A stretch of DNA of 64,000 nucleotides from Candidatus Intricatilinea gracilis (lineage in GTDB: Bacteria > Pseudomonadota > Gammaproteobacteria > Burkholderiales > Burkholderiaceae_C), in contig JADJDQ010000021.1 in assembly GCA_016702605.1 (NCBI GenBank), positions 1,488,001 through 1,552,000 on the forward strand, read 5' to 3'. Shown here piece by piece: positions 10,704 through 19,469 of the stretch; position 1 is the stretch's first letter; each line of letters begins with the position of its first letter. The notes under the pieces are model-generated. The model had not been told where the DNA came from. It saw only the letters and a program-made list of their open reading frames with translations, and ran no database searches. Position numbers and translations under genes: made by a program.

Positions 10704-11402
10704 ATGTCGACCCGAGTTCTCATCGTCGAAGACAACCCGGTCGCGCGCGGTTTTCTGGCACGGGTGGTGCGCGAAAGCTTCACCGACGTGATCGAGATCG
10801 TCGAAGCCGCCAGCCTCGCTTCGGCACGCCTGGCGCTGGCTGCCAGGATGACTGCGCCAGAACCGACTGGGGCTTCACCTGCCACGACGCAGTCGGGGTT
10901 TCGCCTCATCCTTTGCGCACTCGAACTGGTAGATGGTCCGGGGCTCGAATTGCTCGAGCAAGTGCAACACGACTCGGCCACCCGGATCGCCACCACGCTC
11001 TATTCGGACGATGACCACCTGTTTCCAGCGCTGCAACTGGGCGTCGATGGTTATCTGCTGAAAGAAGACCGATTCGAAGTTCTGGTCGAAGAGCTCCAGC
11101 GCATCGTGCGCGGACAACCCACCATGTCGCCCGCAATCGCTCGCCGGATCGCAAACTTCTTTCGCCAGCACGCCTCTCTTGCCGGTGACTTCGACGTTGT
11201 CAGGCGCGCGCCTGCAACCTTGTCGGCGCGTGATCTGGAATTGCTCGGCCACCTTGCCAAAGGATTCACCTTCAAGGAAATTGCCCGAACCATGGGCATG
11301 CGCCTGCATGCCATCAACGAGCAGATCCTGACCATCTATCGCAAACTCGCGACGTCGAGCGAGGGTTTGATCGTGACCGTAGGCGACGACGGCGACACTT
11401 GA
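10704..11402 (+). CDS. LuxR-type regulator with a receiver lacking the phospho-acceptor Asp
   Basis: 232-residue NarL/FixJ-type response regulator. The receiver keeps the acidic pair E9-D10 (VLIVEDNPVARG) and the conserved Lys in GYLLKED. At the phospho-acceptor position, however, it reads LILCALELVDGPGLELL, with Ala72 where the family has Asp. About 18 extra residues rich in Thr/Pro/Ala precede this strand. The C-terminal helix-turn-helix is typical (LSARDLELLGHLAKGFTFKEIARTMG). No histidine kinase is adjacent. It probably acts independently of phosphorylation or is controlled by a partner. Start chosen at MSTRVLIVED, where the receiver begins. Confidence 0.88.
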   Translation: MSTRVLIVEDNPVARGFLARVVRESFTDVIEIVEAASLASARLALAARMTAPEPTGASPATTQSGFRLILCALELVDGPGLELLEQVQHDSATRIATTLYSDDDHLFPALQLGVDGYLLKEDRFEVLVEELQRIVRGQPTMSPAIARRIANFFRQHASLAGDFDVVRRAPATLSARDLELLGHLAKGFTFKEIARTMGMRLHAINEQILTIYRKLATSSEGLIVTVGDDGDT

Positions 11403-11564
11403 CCACGCATCGCCACAAATCCTGGTTTGGTCGACAACCGGGCAGTCGCCTTTGCAATGAACAACTGCAATAGCCGCACGGGCAGATCCTCGCGCCCCTG
11501 GTCGTGGACTTCGCTGGCACGTCCGTGAAGCGTGGCGAAAACCGGAGTGACGCGCAAAAATCAA

Positions 11565-11594
11565 AAGGCCTGATCGTTTGCACGATCAGGCCTT
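11565..11594 (-). terminator. Rho-independent terminator of the tRNA-Lys operon
   Basis: A perfect 12-bp stem, AAGGCCTGATCG / CGATCAGGCCTT with a 6-base loop, is followed on the minus strand by a T-rich tail (TTGATTTTTG). It lies 10 bases downstream of the second tRNA. Confidence 0.9.
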
Positions 11595-11603
11595 CGAGTA
11601 TGT

Positions 11604-11679
11604 TGGTGGGCCCTGAAGGATTCGAACCTTCGACCAACGGATTAAGAGTCCGCTGCTCTACCAACTGAGCTAAGAGCCC
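11604..11679 (-). tRNA. tRNA-Lys (anticodon CTT)
   Basis: 76 bases with encoded CCA. The acceptor stem GGGCTCT pairs with AGGGCCC. The D arm is AGCTCAGTTGGTAGAGC, the anticodon loop CTCTTAA gives anticodon CTT, and the T arm GAAGG-TTCGAAT-CCTTC is complete. Second gene of a two-tRNA transcript. Confidence 0.97.
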
Positions 11680-11705
11680 CAAGACCTCGATGCTAACACG
11701 ACATT

Positions 11706-11781
11706 TGGTGGGTTGTACAGGACTTGAACCTGTGACCAACGGATTAAAAGTCCGCTGCTCTACCGACTGAGCTAACAACCC
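11706..11781 (-). tRNA. tRNA-Lys (anticodon TTT)
   Basis: 76 bases with encoded CCA. The acceptor stem GGGTTGT pairs with ACAACCC. The anticodon loop CTTTTAA gives anticodon TTT. The D arm and anticodon stem are nearly the same as in the neighbouring CTT gene, suggesting an old duplication. First gene of the transcript, so the two read both lysine codons. Confidence 0.97.
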
Positions 11782-12095
11782 GCCGAGAACATGCAACGCG
11801 TGTCGAGGCAAGCCCGCGAGTATAGCGCGAGTTGGACGACTTGTGAACGGCGCACTTTGATGTCGAGTTCTTGGCGCCGCCCGAGTTTGCGCCTGTACGG
11901 CTGTGATGAGGGCCGAATCCGCCTGGCCAGCCGATGTCGCCACGCTACGACAGGACGCATGACGGCCGCGCGCCGATCGGGTGTGGTCCAACTTGCGGCC
12001 CACTGATAATCGCCCGCCGCTGCACCTCGGGTCCATGGTCGATCTCGGGTGCAGGTGCTGAAGTACTCTCAGTGGTCAGCCCTCCCCTTCGGCGC
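11782..12095. other. Intergenic region between the tRNA-Lys operon and the ABC exporter
   Basis: 314 bases containing the tRNA promoter (11819-11847, minus). The plus-strand frame that runs through it into the exporter gene has no recognisable similarity. Nothing else stands out. Confidence 0.6.
11819..11847 (-). promoter_or_regulatory. Sigma-70 promoter of the tRNA-Lys operon
   Basis: On the minus strand TTCACA and TATACT are separated by exactly 17 bases, about 38 bases before the first tRNA. The bases right after the -10 box are G/C-rich (CGCGGGC), as in stringently controlled stable-RNA promoters. Confidence 0.75.
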
Positions 12096-13835
12096 ATGGC
12101 GCCGCAACGCATGAAGTTCCTTTTCGAGCAACTCCGCCGTATCTGGCCCTACTTCGCACCGCTGCGGATCGGCTTCATCACTGCCGCGCTGGCCACCGTC
12201 GTTGTCGCCGCGTCGGAACCCCTGGTACCGTGGCTGCTGCAGCAGATGCTCGACCGCGGGTTCCGCGACACCGGCCTGTCGTTGTGGTGGGTGCCGGTCA
12301 TGTTGATTGGGGTGTTCGCTCTGCGCGGCTGCGCCACGTTCACGGCCCAGTACGCGCTGGCATGGACCGCCTTGCGCGGCACCGAAGCGCTGCGCGGCGA
12401 CCTTTTTCGCCGCCTGCTGGATGCCCATCCGAAGCTGTATGCCGATCGCCCGTCGAGCAGCCTGATCAACACCGTGGCTTACGAGGTGCAGACCGGTGCG
12501 CAGTTGCTGTCGATGTCCACGCTCGATCTGATCCGCGACGTGCTCACGCTGGTGGCGCTCACGTCTTATCTGCTGTGGCTGAACTGGCAGCTCACCTTGT
12601 TCGTCACGGTGCTGTTGCCAGCCGTCGCGCTGGTGATGCGGGTGCTGAGCAAACGCCTGCACCGGCTCACGCTGGCCAGTCAGCAGTCGATGGACAAGAT
12701 GGGCTACGTGGTCGAGGAGAACGTGCTGGCCTGGCGCACGGTGCGCATGCACGGCGCACAAGCCGACCAAGCTGCTCGTTTCGACCGCGAGAGCCTGATG
12801 CTGCGCCGCCTGGCACTCAAATCGACCGCGGCAGCGGCGACCATGACCCCGATCACGCAGATCCTGGCGGCCATGGCCTTGTCCGCCGTGGTTGTCACGG
12901 CCTTGTGGCAGGCGCGTGGTGGCAGCGGCACGGTGGGAGGTTTCATCGGTTTCGTCACTGCCATGCTGATGCTGGTGGCGCCCATCAAACGCCTATCCGA
13001 AATCGTCGTGCCGATCACACGTGGCCTGGCATCACTCGACCGTGCACTGGACCTCATCCACGTAGCGCCTCGTGAAATCGAAGGCAGCTATCAGTGCGAT
13101 CGCGCCGCCGGTGCCATCAGCCTGACCGGTGTGGGGGTGAGTTACCGAAGTGATCACGCGTCGGCACTCAGCGACGTCACGATCGACATCCCGGCCGGGC
13201 AGGTGGTTGCCCTGGTGGGACCGTCGGGCGCAGGCAAGACCACCCTCATCAACCTGTTGCCACGCTTCGTCGATGTCACCAGCGGCACCGTGTCGGTCGA
13301 CGGTCACGACGTGCGCGACTGGCAGGTGGCCGCACTGCGTCGCCAGTTCGCGCTGGTCAGCCAGGACGTGGTGTTGTTCAACGACAGCGTGGCGGCCAAC
13401 GTGGCGCTGGGTGACCAGGTCGACCCCGGCCGCGTTCGTGATGCCTTGCGCGCCGCCAATCTGCTGGACGTGATCGAGGCCTTGCCCGAAGGCCTGGACA
13501 GCCTGGTCGGCCACAACGGCCAGCAGTTGTCCGGCGGTCAGCGCCAACGCCTGGCCATCGCACGTGCGATCTACAAGGACGCGCCCATCCTCATCCTCGA
13601 CGAAGCCACGTCTGCGCTCGATTCCGAGTCCGAGCGCCTGGTGCAGGACGCCCTCGACCGCCTGATGCGAGGCCGCACTGCCATCGTCATTGCCCATCGC
13701 CTGTCGACCATCGAACGTGCAGACCGCGTGGTGGTGCTCGAAGGTGGCCGCGTCGTCGAGCAAGGCACCCACGCGCAACTGCTGGCCAATGGTGGCTTGT
13801 TCGCGCGTCTGCACGCCCTGCAGTTCCAGACCTGA
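12096..13835 (+). CDS. MsbA-like ABC exporter (permease-ATPase fusion)
   Basis: Half-transporter that works as a homodimer in the inner membrane. MsbA flips lipid A-core; this protein resembles it in length (579 residues) and layout, though other lipid or drug substrates are possible. A transmembrane domain (about residues 15-310, hydrophobic runs such as IGFITAALATVVVAAS) is followed by the nucleotide-binding domain. That domain has Walker A GPSGAGKTTLINLL, signature LSGGQRQRLAIARAI and Walker B ILILDEATSALD. The ATG at 12111 (MKFLFEQ) is an equally possible start; neither has a clear ribosome-binding site. Confidence 0.87.
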   Translation: MAPQRMKFLFEQLRRIWPYFAPLRIGFITAALATVVVAASEPLVPWLLQQMLDRGFRDTGLSLWWVPVMLIGVFALRGCATFTAQYALAWTALRGTEALRGDLFRRLLDAHPKLYADRPSSSLINTVAYEVQTGAQLLSMSTLDLIRDVLTLVALTSYLLWLNWQLTLFVTVLLPAVALVMRVLSKRLHRLTLASQQSMDKMGYVVEENVLAWRTVRMHGAQADQAARFDRESLMLRRLALKSTAAAATMTPITQILAAMALSAVVVTALWQARGGSGTVGGFIGFVTAMLMLVAPIKRLSEIVVPITRGLASLDRALDLIHVAPREIEGSYQCDRAAGAISLTGVGVSYRSDHASALSDVTIDIPAGQVVALVGPSGAGKTTLINLLPRFVDVTSGTVSVDGHDVRDWQVAALRRQFALVSQDVVLFNDSVAANVALGDQVDPGRVRDALRAANLLDVIEALPEGLDSLVGHNGQQLSGGQRQRLAIARAIYKDAPILILDEATSALDSESERLVQDALDRLMRGRTAIVIAHRLSTIERADRVVVLEGGRVVEQGTHAQLLANGGLFARLHALQFQT

Positions 13836-13858
13836 TCCACCAACCCTTGGAGACCACC

Positions 13859-14458
13859 ATGCCGGCCAACAGTCCTTCAGGCAGCCCCGCCATCAGCCGT
13901 TATCCCGTGCCCGCCGTCGCCGATCTGCCCGCCGACCTGCGCGACCGCATCCTGGCCGTGCAGGACAAAGCCGGCTTCGTGCCCAACGTCTTTCTGGCGC
14001 TGGCGCATCGGCCCGACGAATGCCGCGCCTTCTTTGCCTATCACGATGCGTTGATGCTGCGTGAGTCGGGCCTGAGCAAGGGCGAGAAGGAGATGATCGT
14101 GGTCGCCACCTCGGGCGCCAACGGTTGCCTGTACTGCGTGGTCGCACATGGTGCCATCCTGCGCATCTACGAGAAGAACCCGCTCATCGCCGATCAGGTG
14201 GCGGTCAACCACCGCAAGGCCGACATCACGCCGCGCCAGCGCGCCATGCTCGACTTCGCGATGAAGGTGTGCACCGATTCGGCCAACGTCGGCGAGGCCG
14301 ACTACGCCGCCCTGCACGCCCACGGCTTTGGCGACGAGGACATCTGGGACATCGGCGCCATCACCGCCTTCTTCGGCCTGTCGAACCGCATGGCCAACAT
14401 GATCGGCATGCGCCCGAACGACGAGTTCTTCCTGATGGGACGGATGCCACGCAAGTGA
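13859..14458 (+). CDS. AhpD-like / carboxymuconolactone decarboxylase-family peroxidase-related protein
   Basis: 199-residue protein of the alkylhydroperoxidase-D-like fold. It has the redox pair C-x-x-C followed by His in CLYCVVAHGAIL, as in 'peroxidase-related enzymes'. Expected to reduce peroxides, or to act as a related reductant, in the cytoplasm. The ATG at 13859 is preceded by TTGGAG at a good distance; an upstream in-frame TTG at 13847 is less likely. It follows the ABC exporter by 23 bases, but no functional link is evident. Confidence 0.85.
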   Translation: MPANSPSGSPAISRYPVPAVADLPADLRDRILAVQDKAGFVPNVFLALAHRPDECRAFFAYHDALMLRESGLSKGEKEMIVVATSGANGCLYCVVAHGAILRIYEKNPLIADQVAVNHRKADITPRQRAMLDFAMKVCTDSANVGEADYAALHAHGFGDEDIWDIGAITAFFGLSNRMANMIGMRPNDEFFLMGRMPRK

Positions 14459-14518
14459 AGCACCAGCCGCACCTAGGCATCTGACGCGCCTGGCACATGC
14501 CGAACTGGCTGGAGAGGC

Positions 14519-15661
14519 TCAATCGGCCGACGACAAGGCTTCGGCGTAGAGGCGGCGAGTTGCCGGCCCGAGGCTCGCGAGCGAGAACTTGCGCAGCACC
14601 CAGTCTCGACCCGCGCTGCCCAGCGCCTGGCGCATTCGATCGTCAGCCGCCAGCGTCGACATGGCTGCGGCGAGTGCCGGCACATCTCGTGGCGGCACCA
14701 GCAGGCCATGCTCACCTGCCACGAAGGTCTCGCTGATGCCGTCCAGGTGGCTGGCGATGACGGGGCGACCACAGGCCAGTGTCTCGAGAATCACCAGGCC
14801 CAGTGCCTCGCTGCTCACCGCCGGGTGCACCAGCACGTCGATCGCTCGCATCACGGACCGCACATCGTCGGTGAAGGGCCGAATCTCGAAACGCGACGCG
14901 AGCCCCAGTCGCATGACCTCGGCCTGTAGCCTGTCGACAGCATCACCCTCCCCCATACACACGAAACGCGCTCGTGGGCACGACGCCACCACCTGCGCCG
15001 CTGCCGCAGCAAAATAGAACTGGCCCTTGCCGTCGACGCCGTGTACCGGCCCGACCACGGCAAACACCACGTCGTCCGGCGCAAATCCCAGGGCGGCTCG
15101 GGCGGCTTGCCGTCCTGCAGCATCGTCGGGGCTGAACACCTCGGTATCGATGCCGCAGTGGATGCGCCGCAGCGCCAGGCGCTGAGTCGGATCACACTGC
15201 GCCAAGGCGCGCATCACGGCATCGGACACGGCGATGACCCGCACAGGCGGCGCCAGCAGCCGCAGCGTCCGCGGCTTGATCGGTGTCATCAGGTGCCGCG
15301 TCGCGACGACCTGTGTCGACTTGAACGAGAGCTTGCTGCCCAGCAGCGCGACCCAGTAGTCACGGCCGTGATGGGCGTGGATGACCTGCACGGATTCACG
15401 CCGGATGTAGGCCGCAAGCCCGAACGGCCAGGTCTGCCGGCGTCGGCCGAGCACCAGCAGTTCGAGGCCGGCAATCGCACGGGCCCTGGGCAACAGCCGG
15501 GCGCGCTCGGACACGGCAAGCGACACCCGCACGCCCGCACCAAGCAACGCTTGGCACAGCGACAGGGTGTGGCTGTCGACCCCTCCGCCCGTCAGCACCG
15601 AGTTGACGATCAGCGCATGTATGGGCACCGAGGCAGGGGCGTCAGCGATATCGGTCTTCAT
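14519..15661 (-). CDS. Glycosyltransferase family 4
   Basis: 380-residue GT-B glycosyltransferase. N-terminal NSVLTGGGVDSHTLSLCQAL is the glycine-rich loop found in GT4 enzymes. The C-terminal half has the E-x7-E nucleotide-sugar motif in SSEALGLVILETLACGRPVI. Probably adds a sugar to a lipid-linked surface glycan at the cytoplasmic face. The start at 15661 lies inside the deacetylase gene (20-base overlap), indicating translational coupling. The open frame extends 20 residues further without similarity. Confidence 0.88.
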   Translation of the reverse strand: MKTDIADAPASVPIHALIVNSVLTGGGVDSHTLSLCQALLGAGVRVSLAVSERARLLPRARAIAGLELLVLGRRRQTWPFGLAAYIRRESVQVIHAHHGRDYWVALLGSKLSFKSTQVVATRHLMTPIKPRTLRLLAPPVRVIAVSDAVMRALAQCDPTQRLALRRIHCGIDTEVFSPDDAAGRQAARAALGFAPDDVVFAVVGPVHGVDGKGQFYFAAAAAQVVASCPRARFVCMGEGDAVDRLQAEVMRLGLASRFEIRPFTDDVRSVMRAIDVLVHPAVSSEALGLVILETLACGRPVIASHLDGISETFVAGEHGLLVPPRDVPALAAAMSTLAADDRMRQALGSAGRDWVLRKFSLASLGPATRRLYAEALSSAD

Positions 15662-16361
15662 AACCCGTGACCAGCTTGAGAAAGAAGTAGCCAGGGTGCG
15701 TCGCCCTCGACACCAGCACACGCGGCAGGCGCCACAGGTTGTCGGTGGTCACGACGCGGCCACGCGCCACCGTCGTGGCAGTGAGGTAGCCGGCCTCGCG
15801 CGCCCAGTCGGCCTGCTGCGGCAGGTAGCGCCCGTAGGGGTAACAGAAATGCTCGACCGCCACACCCAGCGCCTGCTCCAGATCGGACTTGGCGCCCACC
15901 ATCTGCGCCCGCGCGGCGGCCTCGTCAAGCTTGGCGAGGTCTGCATGATCACGCGTGTGCGAGCCCACGTCCATGCCCGCGGCCAACCAGGCCCTGAGCT
16001 GGGCAAGATCCATCAAACGTGCCGCCGGCACACCCTGGGCAGCATCCCAGGCATTGGTGCCACCGATCGCACCACTGACCACATAACTCGTGGCGGTGAA
16101 GCCGCGTGCCTTCAGCACCGGCAGCGCCTGGTCCAGCGTGTTGCAGTAACCGTCGTCGAAGGTGATGCCCGCCACCTTGCCGGTCTTCTGGCCCAGCAGG
16201 TAGGGCATCAGGTCACGCATGGACAGGCCCCGGTAGCCCAGCAGCGCCAGCATGCGCATCTGCCAGGCAAACGACGAAGGCGCCACCACCATGCCTCGCA
16301 TCGGTGTGCCACGCGGTGGCGGCACGTCGATCTGGTGATACATCAGGATCGGAATTCGCAT
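15642..16361 (-). CDS. Polysaccharide deacetylase (CE4 family)
   Basis: 239-residue NodB-homology enzyme that removes N-acetyl groups from amino sugars. The catalytic motif GITFDDGYCNT and the metal motif GSHTRDHADL are intact, and FCYPYGRYL follows. Start chosen at MRIPILMYHQID, the typical beginning of this family; an in-frame ATG lies 25 codons upstream. Cotranscribed with the GT4 gene that overlaps its 3' end. Together they suggest modification of a surface polysaccharide. Confidence 0.88.
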   Translation of the reverse strand: MRIPILMYHQIDVPPPRGTPMRGMVVAPSSFAWQMRMLALLGYRGLSMRDLMPYLLGQKTGKVAGITFDDGYCNTLDQALPVLKARGFTATSYVVSGAIGGTNAWDAAQGVPAARLMDLAQLRAWLAAGMDVGSHTRDHADLAKLDEAAARAQMVGAKSDLEQALGVAVEHFCYPYGRYLPQQADWAREAGYLTATTVARGRVVTTDNLWRLPRVLVSRATHPGYFFLKLVTGYEDRYR

Positions 16362-16591
16362 CAGGTAGCGTCGGGCAAAGTGAGGCAGGTTCGGGCGGTT
16401 GCTGGGCAGGCGCAATGGCCGCGCATGGAATGTCATGGCCCAGCGGCCAGGGCGTAGGGCGTAGGGCCTAGGGCGGGGGCACAGATGTTACGCGGGCGTG
16501 GACCTCGTCGAGCCAACTACCCACCCCTGCCTGCGCTGCACCTGTACATCACGGCGTGGATGCATCGGCGCTTCGGGCATCATCACGCCCC

Positions 16592-17473
16592 ATGCCCGAC
16601 AAGCTGATCACTCCGGTTCTGGTGACCTACAACACCAGCCACATCCTGCCCTGGTCCCTGCCACCGCTGGCGGCTTGCGCCGACGTCATCGTGGTCGACA
16701 ACCAGAGCAGCGACGACACGGTGCAGACGGTGCACCGCCTGTTGCCGCAGGCGCGTGTCATCGCCGCGGGCAGCAACCTGGGCTTCGGTCGCGCCAACAA
16801 CCTTGGCCTGGCGCAGGTCACCACCGACTACGCGCTGCTGCTCAACCCCGACGCCCGGCTCGACCCCGATGCACTCGAGCAACTGCGGCTGGCGGCGTTG
16901 GCCTATCCCGAAGCGGCCATCATCGCGCCGGTCATCTACGACGCCCCTGGCCAGGTAGGCGACTTCTTTCGCGGCCCGTTCTACGCCCACGCCGCCAGGC
17001 CGGCGCCCGAACCAGCAGGTGACCTGTGTGCCGATTTCGTCACCGGTGCGGCCATGCTGCTCAACCTGCGCCTCATGCGCGAAGTCGGGTTCTTCGACCC
17101 CTGGTTCTTCCTCTACTTCGAAGACGACGACCTGTGCCTGCGCGTGCGGCGTGCCGGCCATCCCATCATGGTCGCCCACCGCGCCAAGGTCGAGCATCAC
17201 ACGCGCCAGTCGAGTGCACCTTCGGCACGCACCAGCTACCGGCGCATGTACTGCATGACGCTATCCAAGCTCTACATCACCCGAAAGTACCTGGGCACCG
17301 CGCGTTGTGCCGCCGCCGCGTTGCGCATCGGTCTGGGCAGCGCGATCGCCCTACTGCCCCAGTTGCTGCTGCTGCGCACCGATCGAACACTCAAGCTGGC
17401 GGCCCGCTGCGCTGCAAGCGCGGCGATCTGGCGCAGGCTGGGCCGGCGCCATTGCTTCGAGGCGGTTGACTGA
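16592..17473 (+). CDS. Glycosyltransferase family 2 (rhamnosyltransferase-like)
   Basis: 293-residue GT-A enzyme. It shows PVLVTYNTSHILPWSL, VIVVDNQSSDDTV, AGSNLGFGRANNLGL and LLLNPDARLDPDA (the D-x-D region), with a catalytic-base region near FFDPWFFLYFEDDDLCLRVRRAG. The C-terminus carries hydrophobic segments, so it is probably membrane-associated. It diverges from the deacetylase and starts the plus-strand glycan region. The start at MPDKLITPVLVTYN is the last Met before the conserved core. Confidence 0.9.
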   Translation: MPDKLITPVLVTYNTSHILPWSLPPLAACADVIVVDNQSSDDTVQTVHRLLPQARVIAAGSNLGFGRANNLGLAQVTTDYALLLNPDARLDPDALEQLRLAALAYPEAAIIAPVIYDAPGQVGDFFRGPFYAHAARPAPEPAGDLCADFVTGAAMLLNLRLMREVGFFDPWFFLYFEDDDLCLRVRRAGHPIMVAHRAKVEHHTRQSSAPSARTSYRRMYCMTLSKLYITRKYLGTARCAAAALRIGLGSAIALLPQLLLLRTDRTLKLAARCAASAAIWRRLGRRHCFEAVD

Positions 17474-17629
17474 ACGTTTGGACCGACAACTCGGCTGAAA
17501 ATACAATCCGAGCTCCAACACGTTCACCCAGGGTCGCGGTGTGAGCTTCGAAACACAAAGGTCGAACGCAGTCTTGTACGCAGCCCCTGTCGAGCCAATG
17601 AACAGAAACCCTCCACAGCACAGAATGTC

Positions 17630-18553
17630 ATGCTCATGACCGATCCACACGGCGCGCCTGGCATCGAGTTGCTGCGGCAGATCTTTTCGTCGAGATACCG
17701 CTTGTCGAAAGGCTTGATCGAGCGAGCCGAAGCAGCTTTCGGCTCCCAGTGGTCGGCCGACTTCGAGCGCCTGATCGTCTCCATGTTCGAAACTGACGAC
17801 CAGTTGATAGCTGCAGCAAAGGGCTATACGGCCTTTGCGTTCGATTCGATGCGGCGCCAAAAGGCGTTCGAAGCTACACACGAGTACCCGAGCAAGACCT
17901 ACGCAGAGGCCGCCAAGGAGGTCTATTTCAACGCAGATCACATGGTCAACGAGTACCTGCCTGGCCTGCTTTTGTCGCACTACCTCTGGCCGCACCACTA
18001 CCGGCAGATCCAGTTCTTCGACATGGCCTTCCTGGCGCCAATGGCTCGATCATCGTCGAAGGTTTTCGCGGAAGTTGGCATAGGCACTGCGGCCTATTCG
18101 CGACGAGTCCTTGAGCAAATCCCGCTGGCGCACGGACGCGGCTACGACATCAGCCCGTCGTCCTGTCGTTATGCCGAACGGCATGTCGACGCCATTGGTG
18201 CGATGGATCGATATGCAGTCCTCTGTCAGGACATCATTGCCGAGCCTATCGAGCCTGTGCAGTGGCTGATCTGCGTCGAGGTACTGGAACACCTAGAGGA
18301 CCCCATTGGCTTTCTGAGAACCCTGCACAAAGCGGTAGCTCCTGGCGGTCGAGCATTCATCACGGCGGCGGTCAATGCAGCTCATGCCGATCACATCTAT
18401 CTCTACCGCCACGCCCAGGAAGTGGAACGGCACTTGATCGAGGCCGGATTCCTCGTAGAGCAGTCTTTCGTTGCGACTGCCTTCGCGCCGCCAGAGCCCA
18501 CGGTGCCCGTGCCCGTGGCGGCAGCGTTCGTCGTCTGCACAGGCAAATCATGA
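17630..18553 (+). CDS. Class I SAM-dependent methyltransferase
   Basis: 307-residue protein. The SAM-binding motif VFAEVGIGTAAYSRRVLEQ is near residue 144, followed by YDISPSSCRYAERH, the acidic loop CVEVLEHLEDP and APGGRAFITAAV. The N-terminal 130 residues have no family I recognise. It may methylate the sugar or the acyl chain made by the downstream genes. An ATG two codons later (17636) could also be the start. Its stop overlaps the next start in ATGA. Local GC is visibly lower than in the flanks. Confidence 0.85.
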   Translation: MLMTDPHGAPGIELLRQIFSSRYRLSKGLIERAEAAFGSQWSADFERLIVSMFETDDQLIAAAKGYTAFAFDSMRRQKAFEATHEYPSKTYAEAAKEVYFNADHMVNEYLPGLLLSHYLWPHHYRQIQFFDMAFLAPMARSSSKVFAEVGIGTAAYSRRVLEQIPLAHGRGYDISPSSCRYAERHVDAIGAMDRYAVLCQDIIAEPIEPVQWLICVEVLEHLEDPIGFLRTLHKAVAPGGRAFITAAVNAAHADHIYLYRHAQEVERHLIEAGFLVEQSFVATAFAPPEPTVPVPVAAAFVVCTGKS

Positions 18554-19158
18554 GGACTCCCTCCGAAACCATCCTTCGTGGCGAATTTGTCGACCTGCGC
18601 CCGCTTATCGGCGAGGATGCCGGCCTGACATTCTCATGGCGCCAGGGTGTCCGGGCCACGCTGCTCAACAAGGGAGCTGAAACCGTTGAACAGCAGGCCA
18701 GGTGGATCGCCTCACGCCCTGCGAACGAGTACAACTTCATCATCGCGCTCAAGAATGGTCGCGCCATAGGCATGCTGTCGTTGTGCGGACTTGACCGCGT
18801 CAATCGCCATGCCGAGCCCGGCCGATTTCTGATCGGTGACGAGGCCGCCGCACAAGGCGTGCCAGCCGCAGCCGAGGCCATGCTGATGCTCTACGAGCTG
18901 GCATTCGACGAACTGGACCTGCATCGAGTCCACGGCACGGTGGCCAGCGACAATACCCGGATGATCAAGTGGCAGCTATTCATGGGCATGAAACAGGAAG
19001 GACGGCTTCGTGATCACTATTTCATCAATGGGCACTTTCAGGATGCAGTCTGCTTCGGCCTGCTGGCTGCGGACTACCAACGTGTTGCGAAGCCGCGCCT
19101 GAAAGCTATGGTCGCCGCAGGCCACCAGCGCATCGCTCAGATCTCCCAAGCCGAGTAA
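18550..19158 (+). CDS. GNAT-family acetyltransferase
   Basis: 202 residues. The N-terminus ILRGEFVDLRPLIGED is typical of RimJ/RimL-like and sugar N-acetyltransferase GNATs. The acceptor-side strand ELDLHRVHGTVASDNTRM is conserved; the acyl-CoA loop (AAQGVPAAAEAM) is recognisable but weak. In a cluster that has FdtA/FdtB-like genes but no FdtC-type hexapeptide acyltransferase, it is one candidate for N-acylating the 3-amino sugar. Starts in the ATGA overlap with the methyltransferase gene. Confidence 0.82.
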   Translation: MRTPSETILRGEFVDLRPLIGEDAGLTFSWRQGVRATLLNKGAETVEQQARWIASRPANEYNFIIALKNGRAIGMLSLCGLDRVNRHAEPGRFLIGDEAAAQGVPAAAEAMLMLYELAFDELDLHRVHGTVASDNTRMIKWQLFMGMKQEGRLRDHYFINGHFQDAVCFGLLAADYQRVAKPRLKAMVAAGHQRIAQISQAE

Positions 19159-19162
19159 CCTC

Positions 19163-19462
19163 ATGAACACCCACGACGAAGTCCTCGACATCATCTACGC
19201 AGCCTTACGCATGCTCAATGAAGAACTCGCCGAAGACAAGAGAGTCGCGATCGCGACGGACACAAAGCTGTTCGGCCCAGATGCCACGCTCGATTCCTTG
19301 TCGCTCGTTTCGGTGATCGTCGATGTCGAGGCCGGCGTCACTGACCGCTTTGGCAAGGCCGTCAGCTTGATGGACGACGAAGCCATGAGTCAATCCATTT
19401 CGCCGTTCTCCACGGTTCTTACCCTGACCGACTACATAGTTGGCCAGCTCCCGGCCGCCTGA
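19163..19462 (+). CDS. Acyl carrier protein (first of two)
   Basis: 99 residues. The helical ACP fold has the phosphopantetheine site D44-S45-L46 in ATLDSLSLVSVIVDVE. It is longer than housekeeping ACP (about 78). It lies 4 bases after the GNAT gene and 7 before an SDR, so it is a dedicated carrier for this operon. The companion ACP is at 24860. Confidence 0.82.
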   Translation: MNTHDEVLDIIYAALRMLNEELAEDKRVAIATDTKLFGPDATLDSLSLVSVIVDVEAGVTDRFGKAVSLMDDEAMSQSISPFSTVLTLTDYIVGQLPAA

Positions 19463-19469
19463 GTCCAAG

